This document shows, piece by piece, positions 1-6,119 of a stretch of 8,646 bases of DNA (positions within the stretch are counted from its first letter, which is position 1; the number at the start of each line of letters is the position of its first letter). Location: assembly GCA_016873525.1 (NCBI GenBank), contig VGXD01000073.1, positions 1 through 8,646 of the forward strand, given 5' to 3'. The stretch comes from Nitrospira sp. (lineage in GTDB: Bacteria > Nitrospirota > Nitrospiria > Nitrospirales > Nitrospiraceae). The notes under the pieces are model-generated. The model made no database searches and had not been told where the DNA came from. It worked only from the letters and a program-made list of their open reading frames with translations. The position numbers and the translations under genes were made by a program.

Positions 1-375
1 TACGAAGTTCAGTACACGCATCTGCGCCACGCCGCGCGCTGGCTGGGTTTTCAGGAACAGTACCTCACCCTGCCGCAGTTTTTTGCGCTTCGCCCGGACA
101 CCCGCCTCCTCTGCACCGGCGCGGCCTATACCATCCAACGCTTTTGCGCGGCCCAGGGCAAACCCTTTTCCATCAGAGCCTATACGGAAGCGGAACTGCG
201 CGAGACCTTGGGCCCGATGCTGCCCAAGCTGCTGGGCTGTCACTACCACGAAGTCATCGACCCGGCCTGGTTCGGGCTCTGGGACTTCAAGGTCTTGCTC
301 CTGCAAAAACCCGGCGCAGCCCCTCGGCCGACCTTTCAGGAAACAAAGGGCTTTCGATGGTATTCACAACGATGA
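1..375 (+). CDS. 3' fragment, possible MidA/COG1565-like SAM-dependent methyltransferase
   Basis: Frame 1 is open from the first base to a TGA at 373-375, giving the last 124 residues of a protein whose start lies outside the window. The codons are ordinary and the residue mix is that of a real globular protein. It has an early LGF-x(5)-L-x-L-x-QFFAL segment, a central TGAAYTIQRF stretch, and a near-terminal WDFKVLLLQKP strand. The pairing of a Gly-Phe/QFF element with a terminal FKVL-hydrophobic-QK strand resembles the C-terminus of MidA (COG1565/NDUFAF7-like) methyltransferases. No SAM-binding motif is present, since that half would lie upstream, so the family call is weak. The gene converges on the ppx-like gene with only 13 bp between the stops and no hairpin there. 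It may equally be an unrelated conserved protein. Confidence 0.55.
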   Translation, partial: YEVQYTHLRHAARWLGFQEQYLTLPQFFALRPDTRLLCTGAAYTIQRFCAAQGKPFSIRAYTEAELRETLGPMLPKLLGCHYHEVIDPAWFGLWDFKVLLLQKPGAAPRPTFQETKGFRWYSQR

Positions 376-388
376 CGGGGACGGACTC

Positions 389-1324
389 TCAGCTTCTTGG
401 CAGGCGGACGGCCAGATCGAGGAGAACTCCCTCGCGCAACCCCAGGTCGCTCACCAGACAGACCGCCACGCCCAGAGTCTCCATGATCCCCCTCAACAGA
501 AGCGTGCCGGCGACGATCACATCCTCACGGCCCAGTTCCAACCCCAGCAAGTCCGTGCGCTGAGCCTTCGTACGGGCCAGGATCTCTCGCTCCAACCGAC
601 AGATCGTGCTCAATGCCAAGCGGTAATTGTGGATGCGCGACCCCACATAGGCCGGCAGTTGTTGCGCCATGGCGGCCAGGGTGGTGATCGTGCCGGCGGT
701 TCCAACGAAGGTGGCGCCGCGCAGATCGCCCAGCGAGGCTGCGACGGCCTCGACGCTTGACCTGACCAGGGCCCTGGCCTCAGCAAGTTCATCGCCGGTC
801 GGCGGGTCATGCGCCAGGCATCGTTCCGTCAACCGGACGACCCCCATCTCGATGGACCGGACGACCGGAGCCTGACCCGGCCGATCCAGGATGAACTCCG
901 TGCTGCCCCCGCCGATGTCCAGGCCGAGGACCGCGCCAAGACCGGGAGGCAGCCCAGACCTGATGCCCAACATGGTCCGGCGGGCTTCTTCTTCGCCGCT
1001 GATCACGTCCACCTCGAATCCGGACTCCCGCTTGACCGCTGCGAGAAATTCTTCACGGTTCTCGGCATGACGGACCGCGCTGGTCCCGACTGCAATGGCT
1101 CCGTCCACCCCATAGCGGTCGATAACCGCCCGCCATTCTTTTAGCGCGGCGGTGACGCGTTCCATGGCAGGGCCGCAGAGCCTCCGGCTCCGATCGAAGC
1201 CCTCCCCCAGACGCAACAGTCGGCGGTCCGAATAGACCTCCTCCAAGCGGCCCTCGCCGGTGACCCTGGCGATCAACAGCCGACAGGTCAAGGTCCCGAT
1301 GTCCACTCCAGCCAAGAGCATCAT
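389..1324 (-). CDS. ppx: Ppx/GppA family phosphatase (exopolyphosphatase/pppGpp phosphohydrolase)
   Basis: This 311-residue ASKHA-fold phosphatase is likely to hydrolyse terminal phosphates of polyphosphate or pppGpp in the cytosol. The ordered family motifs are visible: phosphate loop DIGTLTCRLL (8-17), TSAVRHAENREEF (81-93), SGEEEAR (109-115, with the expected catalytic Glu), DIGGGSTEF (136-144), GTAGTITTL (208-216) and SDLGLREG (292-299). The length matches the short two-domain form of the family; the C-terminal HD-like domain of roughly 500-residue enzymes is absent. The usual Asn of DIGSNS is Leu here. The start is uncertain: ATG at 1324, ATG at 1321, and an in-frame TTG at 1333 are all possible, and none has a strong Shine-Dalgarno. 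ATG 1324 is chosen because it leaves the usual short lead before the DIG loop. The gene follows the 107-residue gene by 28 bp, probably in one operon with recG. Polyphosphatase and pppGpp hydrolase activities cannot be told apart from sequence. Confidence 0.9.
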   Translation of the reverse strand: MMLLAGVDIGTLTCRLLIARVTGEGRLEEVYSDRRLLRLGEGFDRSRRLCGPAMERVTAALKEWRAVIDRYGVDGAIAVGTSAVRHAENREEFLAAVKRESGFEVDVISGEEEARRTMLGIRSGLPPGLGAVLGLDIGGGSTEFILDRPGQAPVVRSIEMGVVRLTERCLAHDPPTGDELAEARALVRSSVEAVAASLGDLRGATFVGTAGTITTLAAMAQQLPAYVGSRIHNYRLALSTICRLEREILARTKAQRTDLLGLELGREDVIVAGTLLLRGIMETLGVAVCLVSDLGLREGVLLDLAVRLPRS

Positions 1325-1352
1325 GCCCCGCAAGCCCGCGACCGGTCCGCGA

Positions 1353-1676
1353 TCATGTCCCGGTCCTGACTTCTTCCATCTCCGCCAAGAGTCTCACCCG
1401 ATCGCTTTTGAGTTTCTGCACTTCTTCCGTCCTACGGAGGATTTCGAAGTCGGACACGATCTGTTCAGCCTGCTCCCCGCGTTCATGCAGTTCGACCGCC
1501 CGCTCGCCGATATCGCGATAGAGTTCCTTGAGGCGATCGTCCAGCTTGCGCAAATCCAGCCGGAGACCCAGGAGTTCCGTTTCTTCCAACGCGCGACCGG
1601 CGACCCGCGCCGTGCCATACCGAAGGCTGGCCCATCCGGCCTTCACGTCATGTTTGATTCGTTGCAATACCCCCAT
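1353..1676 (-). CDS. conserved-type hypothetical coiled-coil protein, 107 aa
   Basis: I do not recognise the family. The protein is short, soluble and highly charged. Residues 1-30 form a basic, probably amphipathic stretch (MGVLQRIKHDVKAGW onward). Residues 31-66 and about 75-103 have heptad-like leucines among Glu/Arg/Lys, suggesting two coiled-coil helices. There is no Cys, signal peptide or membrane segment. The ATG at 1674-1676 has an excellent GGAGG 4 bases upstream, which supports real translation. The gene sits 36 bp after recG and 28 bp before the ppx-like gene on the same strand, so it is probably co-transcribed with both. The context offers no clear function; a structural or adaptor role is only a guess. 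Confidence 0.8.
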   Translation of the reverse strand: MGVLQRIKHDVKAGWASLRYGTARVAGRALEETELLGLRLDLRKLDDRLKELYRDIGERAVELHERGEQAEQIVSDFEILRRTEEVQKLKSDRVRLLAEMEEVRTGT

Positions 1677-1680
1677 AGCT

Positions 1681-1685
1681 CCTCC
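1681..1685 (-). promoter_or_regulatory. strong Shine-Dalgarno of the 107-aa gene
   Basis: The minus strand reads GGGAGGAGCT directly before the ATG at 1676, giving GGAGG with a 4-base spacer. It is the best ribosome binding site in this operon and fixes the start of the small gene. It grows out of a degenerate heptamer tandem, GCAGTAG GCAGTAG GGAGGAG, at 1679-1699. Confidence 0.75.
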
Positions 1686-1712
1686 CTACTGCCTACTGCA
1701 TGGCATGGCCCG

Positions 1713-4226
1713 TCAACTGATCGATCCCAAATCCAACGTCGCCTTCCATCGGCGTAACATCACGGCCTTCAACCTCTGATGGCTGGGATGGGCCAGGTGG
1801 GGGTCGGACGCGAGGAGGGCAAAGGCCTCCCGTCGAGCCTCCTCCAGCAAGGCCGCATCACGGATGAGATTGGCGGCTCGAAACTCCGGCACGCCCCACT
1901 GCCTCACCCCGAAGAACTCCCCTGGCCCGCGGATGCGCAAGTCTTCCTCCGCAATCACAAACCCATCCGTGCTCTTCACCAGCGCCTCCAGCCGGCGCAG
2001 GGACGTCGGCGACCCGACGGAACCGGCTCGGCTGGCCGAGTATTCCCCCTCCCGTCCCGTCCTGCGCCCCGAGGCCAAGAGCAGGCAGAAAGACTGTTGC
2101 CCGCCGCGTCCCACGCGGCCCCGCAACTGATGCAGCTGCGCCAGGCCGAACCGTTCGGCATGTTCCACCAACATCACCGTGGCATTCGGCACGTCCACGC
2201 CGACTTCGATCACCGTCGTCGCAACCAGGAGGTGAATCTCCCCGGCCTTGAAGGCGGCCATCGTGCGTTCTTTCTCCTCCGCCTTGAGACGGCCGTGGAG
2301 CAGGCCGACGCGGAACGCGCGAAACTCCGTCGCCTGCAACCTCTCGGCTCCCTGGATCGCAGCCTGCAGGTCCACCTTCTCCGATTCCTCGATCAAGGGA
2401 TAGACGAGGTAGGCCTGCCGCCCGGCCTGCAGCTCATCGTGCACGACACGATACGCCTTGCGTCGCTGAGACTCGCTGAACAGCCAGGTCCGCACCGGCT
2501 TGCGTCCCGGCGGCAACGCATCGATGACCGACATGTCCAGATCGCCATAGACCGTCATGGCCAGGGTGCGCGGAATCGGCGTGGCGGTCAGCACCAGCAC
2601 ATCCGGACGATAGCCCTTTTCGAGCAGGGTCTTCCGCTGAAGGACGCCGAACTTGTGCTGCTCATCGATGACCGCCAAGCCAAGCCGCGCAAACTGCACG
2701 CCCTTTTGGATTAAGGCATGCGTGCCGATCACCACCTGCGCCTCGCCGCTCTCGATCTTCTTCACCACCGCCGCGCGCGCCTTCCCCGTCCCGCTCTTCA
2801 GCAACACCGTTTCAACCCCCAGCGCCTGGAGAAGCCGGCGCAAGTTGAAATAATGTTGCTCGGCCAGGATTTCCGTCGGGACCATGAGCGCCGCCTGGTA
2901 GCCGGACCCGCAAGCGATCAAGATGGCGCAGAGGGCCACAATGGTTTTGCCGCAGCCCACATCGCCCTGAATCAGCCGATTCATCGGGCGGAGGGACGCC
3001 ATGTCGTGTTGGATCTCGGACAACACGCGGTCCTGCGCCGCCGTCAACTGGAACGGCAACAAGGCCCGCAAGGCTTCGACCAACTCTCCGCCGCCCGCGA
3101 ACCGGATCCCTTTCACCTCTTCTTTGACCGACCGCTGGCGAAGCGCCAGCGCCAGCTCCAACACGAAAAACTCCTCGAAGGCCAGCCGCCGATGCGCCGG
3201 GGTCACCCCTCGCTCCAAGGCGGGCAGATCGGCCGGCAGGGACGGGAAGTGGGCCTCCGCAAGGGACGTCGCAATCGGCGACAACCGAAGGCGCGCGCGC
3301 AGCGGAGCCGGCAGCACCTCCTCCGCGCAGGCCGCATATTGATCCAGCAAACCCTTGAGGACGGCGCGAATCAATCGGGAGGTCAAGCCCTTGGTCTCGT
3401 GATAGATGGGCACGATGCGCCCGACGTGCAACGGCGTCTCCTGGGCCTCGCCCAGCACCTCGTACTGAGGAGAGTCCATCTTCAACTCGGTCCAACCCTG
3501 GCGGCCGGCCGATACGACGCCGCTCAACATCACGCGCACCCCGGTCTTGAGCGTCTGCTCAAGATAAGGCTGGTTAAAGAACACGCCGCGCAACACTCCG
3601 GTCGTATCGTCAATCGTGACATCCAGGATGGTCAGCCCGCGCCGGGCGGTTCGTTTCAGTTCGCAGTGCTGCACCACCCCGCAAACCGTCGCCGGCCTGC
3701 CTACGGAAAGGCGGTCGATCGGCGTCAGCGCCGACCGGTCTTCATAGCGCCAGGGAAGAAACCACAGAGCCTCCTCGACCGTTTTGACGCCCAACCGCTC
3801 GATCAAGGCCGCCCGTTTGGGGCCCACTCCCTTGGCAAAACGAATCGGGACCGTCCAAAGGGGCTGGGCCAGCGGGACGGGAGAAGAGCGCAAGACTCGA
3901 GTGGGGCCGGAGGCCTCTTCGCCCCCTTGGGCTTCGCCTGTCGGATGCGTCTCGCTCAACCGATCCAGAATAGCCCGCGCGCCGGCAAGCCGCCGCTTGC
4001 GTTCCGCCTGATCGGCGACCGCCTCATAGTCGGCAAAGAGCTGTCGAAGGGTCAGCAAGTCGGTTTCGACCGCCGGAGGGTAGACCCTGTCGGCCAGGGC
4101 TTCCACAACCTGACGGGACACGAAGGGGCCGAGGTCTTTTACCGTGGCAAGATGGGCGTAGGCATCACGGCAGGCAAATTCGATGGGGCGGGCCAAGCGT
4201 TGTACAATGTCCTGCAGTCGCTCCAT
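1713..4226 (-). CDS. recG: ATP-dependent DNA helicase RecG
   Basis: RecG is a double-stranded DNA translocase that regresses stalled replication forks and branch-migrates Holliday junctions. All parts are visible in the 837 residues: an N-terminal extension (about 1-120), the wedge/OB region (about 125-265, including FAKGVGPKRAALIERLGV), and a superfamily 2 motor. Motor motifs are Walker A GDVGCGKT (421-428), DEQH box (521-524), TATP (547-550), VATTVIEVGVDVPNA (668-682), QLRGRVGRG (700-708), and the RecG signature IRGPGEFFGVRQWG (765-778). It is about 145 residues longer than the 693-residue E. coli enzyme, mainly through the N-terminal extension, as in several non-proteobacterial RecGs. An extra Gly/Ser/Arg-rich stretch of roughly 16 residues lies at about 719-742. 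The ATG at 4226 has only a weak GGA upstream. It is first in the recG-orf107-ppx group and is divergent from rpmB, with which it shares a 120-bp promoter region. Confidence 0.97.
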   Translation of the reverse strand: MERLQDIVQRLARPIEFACRDAYAHLATVKDLGPFVSRQVVEALADRVYPPAVETDLLTLRQLFADYEAVADQAERKRRLAGARAILDRLSETHPTGEAQGGEEASGPTRVLRSSPVPLAQPLWTVPIRFAKGVGPKRAALIERLGVKTVEEALWFLPWRYEDRSALTPIDRLSVGRPATVCGVVQHCELKRTARRGLTILDVTIDDTTGVLRGVFFNQPYLEQTLKTGVRVMLSGVVSAGRQGWTELKMDSPQYEVLGEAQETPLHVGRIVPIYHETKGLTSRLIRAVLKGLLDQYAACAEEVLPAPLRARLRLSPIATSLAEAHFPSLPADLPALERGVTPAHRRLAFEEFFVLELALALRQRSVKEEVKGIRFAGGGELVEALRALLPFQLTAAQDRVLSEIQHDMASLRPMNRLIQGDVGCGKTIVALCAILIACGSGYQAALMVPTEILAEQHYFNLRRLLQALGVETVLLKSGTGKARAAVVKKIESGEAQVVIGTHALIQKGVQFARLGLAVIDEQHKFGVLQRKTLLEKGYRPDVLVLTATPIPRTLAMTVYGDLDMSVIDALPPGRKPVRTWLFSESQRRKAYRVVHDELQAGRQAYLVYPLIEESEKVDLQAAIQGAERLQATEFRAFRVGLLHGRLKAEEKERTMAAFKAGEIHLLVATTVIEVGVDVPNATVMLVEHAERFGLAQLHQLRGRVGRGGQQSFCLLLASGRRTGREGEYSASRAGSVGSPTSLRRLEALVKSTDGFVIAEEDLRIRGPGEFFGVRQWGVPEFRAANLIRDAALLEEARREAFALLASDPHLAHPSHQRLKAVMLRRWKATLDLGSIS

Positions 4227-4265
4227 GAAGTCCGTGGAAGCATCACACCAGGGGACCGGAGAGGC

Positions 4266-4295
4266 TTGTCAGAGAGGCCGGGGGTATGGTAGCAT
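4266..4295 (+). promoter_or_regulatory. putative sigma70 promoter of rpmB (extended -10)
   Basis: TTGTCA (4266-4271) and TAGCAT (4290-4295) are 18 bp apart, and TGG before the hexamer gives an extended -10. The predicted start is near 4302, with a leader of about 45 bases carrying the rpmB Shine-Dalgarno. The location in the divergent intergenic region fits a housekeeping promoter. The hexamer matches are partial (-10 is 4 of 6), so the call is moderate. Confidence 0.5.
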
Positions 4296-4314
4296 ACGTC
4301 CCGTTTGCAGACAA
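4286..4314 (-). promoter_or_regulatory. putative sigma70 promoter of recG (extended -10)
   Basis: On the minus strand, TTGTCT (4309-4314) is followed after 17 bp by TACCAT (4286-4291). A TG one base upstream of the hexamer makes an extended -10 (TGC-TACCAT). The predicted transcription start is near 4279, leaving a leader of about 53 bases before the recG ATG. The -10 shares two bases with the rpmB -10 on the other strand. This is inferred from consensus match, spacing and position only. Confidence 0.5.
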
Positions 4315-4333
4315 CGACGACCAGTCTTGAAAA

Positions 4334-4338
4334 AGGAG
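4334..4338 (+). promoter_or_regulatory. Shine-Dalgarno of rpmB, decides the GTG start
   Basis: AAAAGGAG ends at 4338, and AGGAG lies 8 bases before GTG 4347. An in-frame ATG at 4305 has no such site and would add 14 residues that are not part of the L28 fold. The GTG is therefore the start. Confidence 0.85.
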
Positions 4339-4346
4339 TTTCCACC

Positions 4347-4538
4347 GTGGCTTTCACGTGCGACCTGTGCAACAAACGGCATCAGTCTGGAAATAACGTC
4401 AGCCATGCCAACAACAAAACGCGGCGGATTTTCAGCCCGAATCTCCAGACCGTCCGAGCCCTGGTCAACGGCACCCACGTACGGATCAAGGTCTGCACCC
4501 GCTGCCTCCGCTCCGGCCTGGTGAAGAAAGCGGTCTAA
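4347..4538 (+). CDS. rpmB: 50S ribosomal protein L28 (bL28), zinc-binding type
   Basis: bL28 is a small component of the large ribosomal subunit. The 63-residue product contains the hallmark GNNVSHANNKT segment (15-25), PNLQTVR (31-37), VRIKVCTRC (45-53) and LRSG (54-57), at the usual length of the family. Two Cys pairs, C5/C8 and C50/C53, form the zinc ribbon of the C+ version; many bacteria also or instead have a C- version induced on zinc starvation. The start is GTG 4347, giving an N-terminus of (M)AFTCDLC. The gene is monocistronic as far as the window shows: it is divergent from recG and convergent with the PilZ gene, 74 bp between the stops. Confidence 0.97.
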   Translation: MAFTCDLCNKRHQSGNNVSHANNKTRRIFSPNLQTVRALVNGTHVRIKVCTRCLRSGLVKKAV

Positions 4539-4575
4539 CCGCAACGCCCTTCCCGCTTCTCCGTGGATGCCGACC

Positions 4576-4610
4576 TTGCGCCGCCTGACCTGCAACCGGT
4601 CGGCGGGCAA
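4576..4610. terminator. imperfect GC-rich hairpin between convergent rpmB and PilZ gene
   Basis: The 5' blocks TTGC, CCGCC and GACC pair with GGTC, GGCGG and GCAA around a 7-base loop (4591-4597). That gives 13 base pairs interrupted by two single-base bulges (G4580, T4586). It lies 37 bases past the rpmB stop and 2 bases past the PilZ gene stop. Neither strand has a T-run after it, so it is not a classical Rho-independent terminator. It may act as a bidirectional pause or 3'-end stabiliser. Confidence 0.35.
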
Positions 4611-4612
4611 TC

Positions 4613-5797
4613 CTACGGCATTCGCTGCAACGTCACCTGGTTGCCCTGATACTCCCAGACAAGCTGCTCCCCGGACAAGTCCACGATGTCATAGACCCGA
4701 ACGGACTGCGTGCCGGGCATCACAACCGGTCCCAGGGCGATTCCGACGGGCATGCCAAGCTCGACCTTGACCCGATGCGGGTCCACGAAGCTGAAGCGTC
4801 CATTGTAGTGACCGGACACCACCGTCCCATCCTTGAAAAATTCCCACGCGATACCGGACGAATCCTGCCACCGCCCGACGATCATCTTCTGCGGCTCTTG
4901 AACGCCTCCGCCTGGTGCTGCCCCAGGTCCAGAAGGGTGCCGCGGCGTCATGTGCATGTCTGACGCCTGGATCGTATCGATATTCAGGGCCGGAACGACG
5001 ACCCTGCCCTTCTCCGTCTCCACCTGGACTTCTCCGCTCACAATCGTCACGGCACCGACCATCGTAAGGCCGTCATCCGTTTTGAGCAGGCCTTTGGAGA
5101 GGGCATGGATGAGCTGCGCCTCGATTTCGCGCGTTTTGATTGTCGTCTTGACCGTCACCGATCCCCCCACGATCGTCCCTTCGATGCGCGCTCCATCTTT
5201 GGTAATCACGGTCCGAGAGGGCCCGTCGGCAAAGGCCGGAGCGGAGAGGCCGAGGAGAAGACAGAACACCCCCATGCCCCAACGCGAACGACCGCGGGCT
5301 TCTCCACGAGCACGCATCCAGCACGCTTCGAGCAACCGCCGAAGTTCTCGTTCCTGCTCCGGCGCCACCTGCTGAAACTCAAACCCGTGCCAAGCGCCAA
5401 GGTTCCACCTCACGATGGCCGTCTCGATTTCAAGCGGAGGAGCCCCCTCGGCATGTTGGATGCTCAGCCGAAGCGGGGCACCGATTGCAAGACACGCGTC
5501 GCTCTGAAGGTAGCCTCCTTGGGCCCCCAGATTGACGATCGTCCCCTCCCCCTTGATACGATCTCCTGTAAACAAAGCCTGGTAGTTGACCGGGAAGCGA
5601 TCCGATTCGCGGCGCTCCCGGGTGGAGAACACGTGCCACTGGCCAGGCTGCAGAAGAAGGAACCGGTGCATGCAAATCTGGCAACGAAAGGGCGCCACGC
5701 AGACAAGAGCCAGGCATTGCTCCGTGACCCCGCAATGCCCGACCCGATGGATGAAATCCTTGCCGCATTGCGGGCAGGTGGCACTCAATCGAAACAT
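4613..5797 (-). CDS. zinc-ribbon PilZ protein with internal signal-peptide-like segment and exported C-terminal domains
   Basis: This 394-residue protein is built from several parts. Residues 1-45 hold two CxxC pairs (CPQC 8-11, CQIC 39-42), probably a zinc ribbon. Residues about 60-155 are a PilZ domain, the usual c-di-GMP receptor: the RxxxR arginines are R63 and R67. The second motif, normally (D/N)xSxxG, reads NLGAQG (89-94) with Gly for Ser. At 161-190 comes a basic stretch, a hydrophobic core (about 177-185) and an APAFA-D site, exactly like a type I signal peptide but in mid-protein. Residues 192-276 contain two copies of a DG-x(3)-G-x(2-3)...VxVxT beta motif, and 305-347 (GRW...WEFFKDG...) looks lipocalin-like. 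ATG 5797 has GAGG 8 bases upstream and is preferred over an upstream in-frame start at 5875. A membrane-anchored c-di-GMP sensor with a periplasmic output is the simplest reading; the function is unknown. Confidence 0.8.
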   Translation of the reverse strand: MFRLSATCPQCGKDFIHRVGHCGVTEQCLALVCVAPFRCQICMHRFLLLQPGQWHVFSTRERRESDRFPVNYQALFTGDRIKGEGTIVNLGAQGGYLQSDACLAIGAPLRLSIQHAEGAPPLEIETAIVRWNLGAWHGFEFQQVAPEQERELRRLLEACWMRARGEARGRSRWGMGVFCLLLGLSAPAFADGPSRTVITKDGARIEGTIVGGSVTVKTTIKTREIEAQLIHALSKGLLKTDDGLTMVGAVTIVSGEVQVETEKGRVVVPALNIDTIQASDMHMTPRHPSGPGAAPGGGVQEPQKMIVGRWQDSSGIAWEFFKDGTVVSGHYNGRFSFVDPHRVKVELGMPVGIALGPVVMPGTQSVRVYDIVDLSGEQLVWEYQGNQVTLQRMP

Positions 5798-5910
5798 CGC
5801 GTGGCCCTCAGAGCTACCTAGGGTCGAGAATACCCCAACACCTTGCAAAATGCGACAAGAAGACCATAACCACACACGCCTTCAAGAGCCGGCTGTCTCG
5901 AAGCATCGCC

Positions 5911-5955
5911 TAAAAAGAAAGGGACCTGGAAACGCTTGAGGCTTCCAGGTCCCTT
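5911..5955 (-). terminator. Rho-independent terminator of tRNA-Gly (and tyrS readthrough)
   Basis: A perfect 13-bp stem (AAGGGACCTGGAA, 5919-5931, pairing with 5943-5955) has an 11-base loop. On the minus strand it is followed by TTTCTTTTTA. It begins 9 bases past the tRNA 3' CCA, the expected arrangement for a tRNA transcript end. It also insulates the PilZ gene, whose start is 114 bases further on. Orientation is clear because the plus-strand side lacks a T-run. Confidence 0.9.
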
Positions 5956-5962
5956 CGGAAAG

Positions 5963-6039
<77 letters not shown>

Positions 6040-6069
6040 CCTTCGAATCGGCTCGATGAGGACAGACGA

Positions 6070-6099
6070 ATCCTACGCTGCCCTTCCCCACCAAGTCAA
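6070..6099 (-). promoter_or_regulatory. putative sigma70 promoter of tRNA-Gly
   Basis: On the minus strand TTGACT (6094-6099) and TAGGAT (6070-6075) are separated by 18 bp, with the start predicted near 6062, about 22 bases before the mature tRNA 5' end. The -35 is 5 of 6 and the -10 is 4 of 6 against consensus. It lies in the 80 bp between the tyrS stop and the tRNA, so the tRNA need not depend on tyrS transcription. Confidence 0.6.
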
Positions 6100-6119
6100 G
6101 GGTGACTGCACGCTGACAA

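Noticed and set aside
376..388. Terminator between the convergent left-edge gene and ppx
   Set aside because: Only 13 bp separate the stops, and I see no hairpin or T-run there on either strand.
2718..4292. Long plus-strand open frame (524 codons) opposite recG
   Set aside because: It is the antisense shadow of recG in GC-rich DNA: Arg/Gln/His-rich, no recognisable motif, and recG has every helicase motif on the other strand.
4305..4346. Upstream ATG of rpmB at 4305
   Set aside because: It would add 14 residues outside the L28 fold, would start almost on the predicted transcription start, and lacks a Shine-Dalgarno, unlike GTG 4347.
4569..4604. Simple inverted repeat GCCGACC/GGTCGGC with a 22-base loop
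   Set aside because: The bulged 13-bp hairpin at 4576-4610 uses the same right-hand bases with a much shorter loop and is the likelier fold.
5827..5858. Possible PilZ-gene promoter on minus: TTGTCG (5853-5858) and TATTCT (5827-5832)
   Set aside because: The spacer is 20 bp, too long for sigma70, and no better -35 is found at 16-18 bp. The gene's promoter remains unidentified in 5798-5910.
5798..5875. N-terminal extension of the PilZ protein to an upstream in-frame start
   Set aside because: The added 26 residues are low in motif content. The internal ATG at 5797 has GAGG at 8 bases and begins directly before the first CxxC pair.
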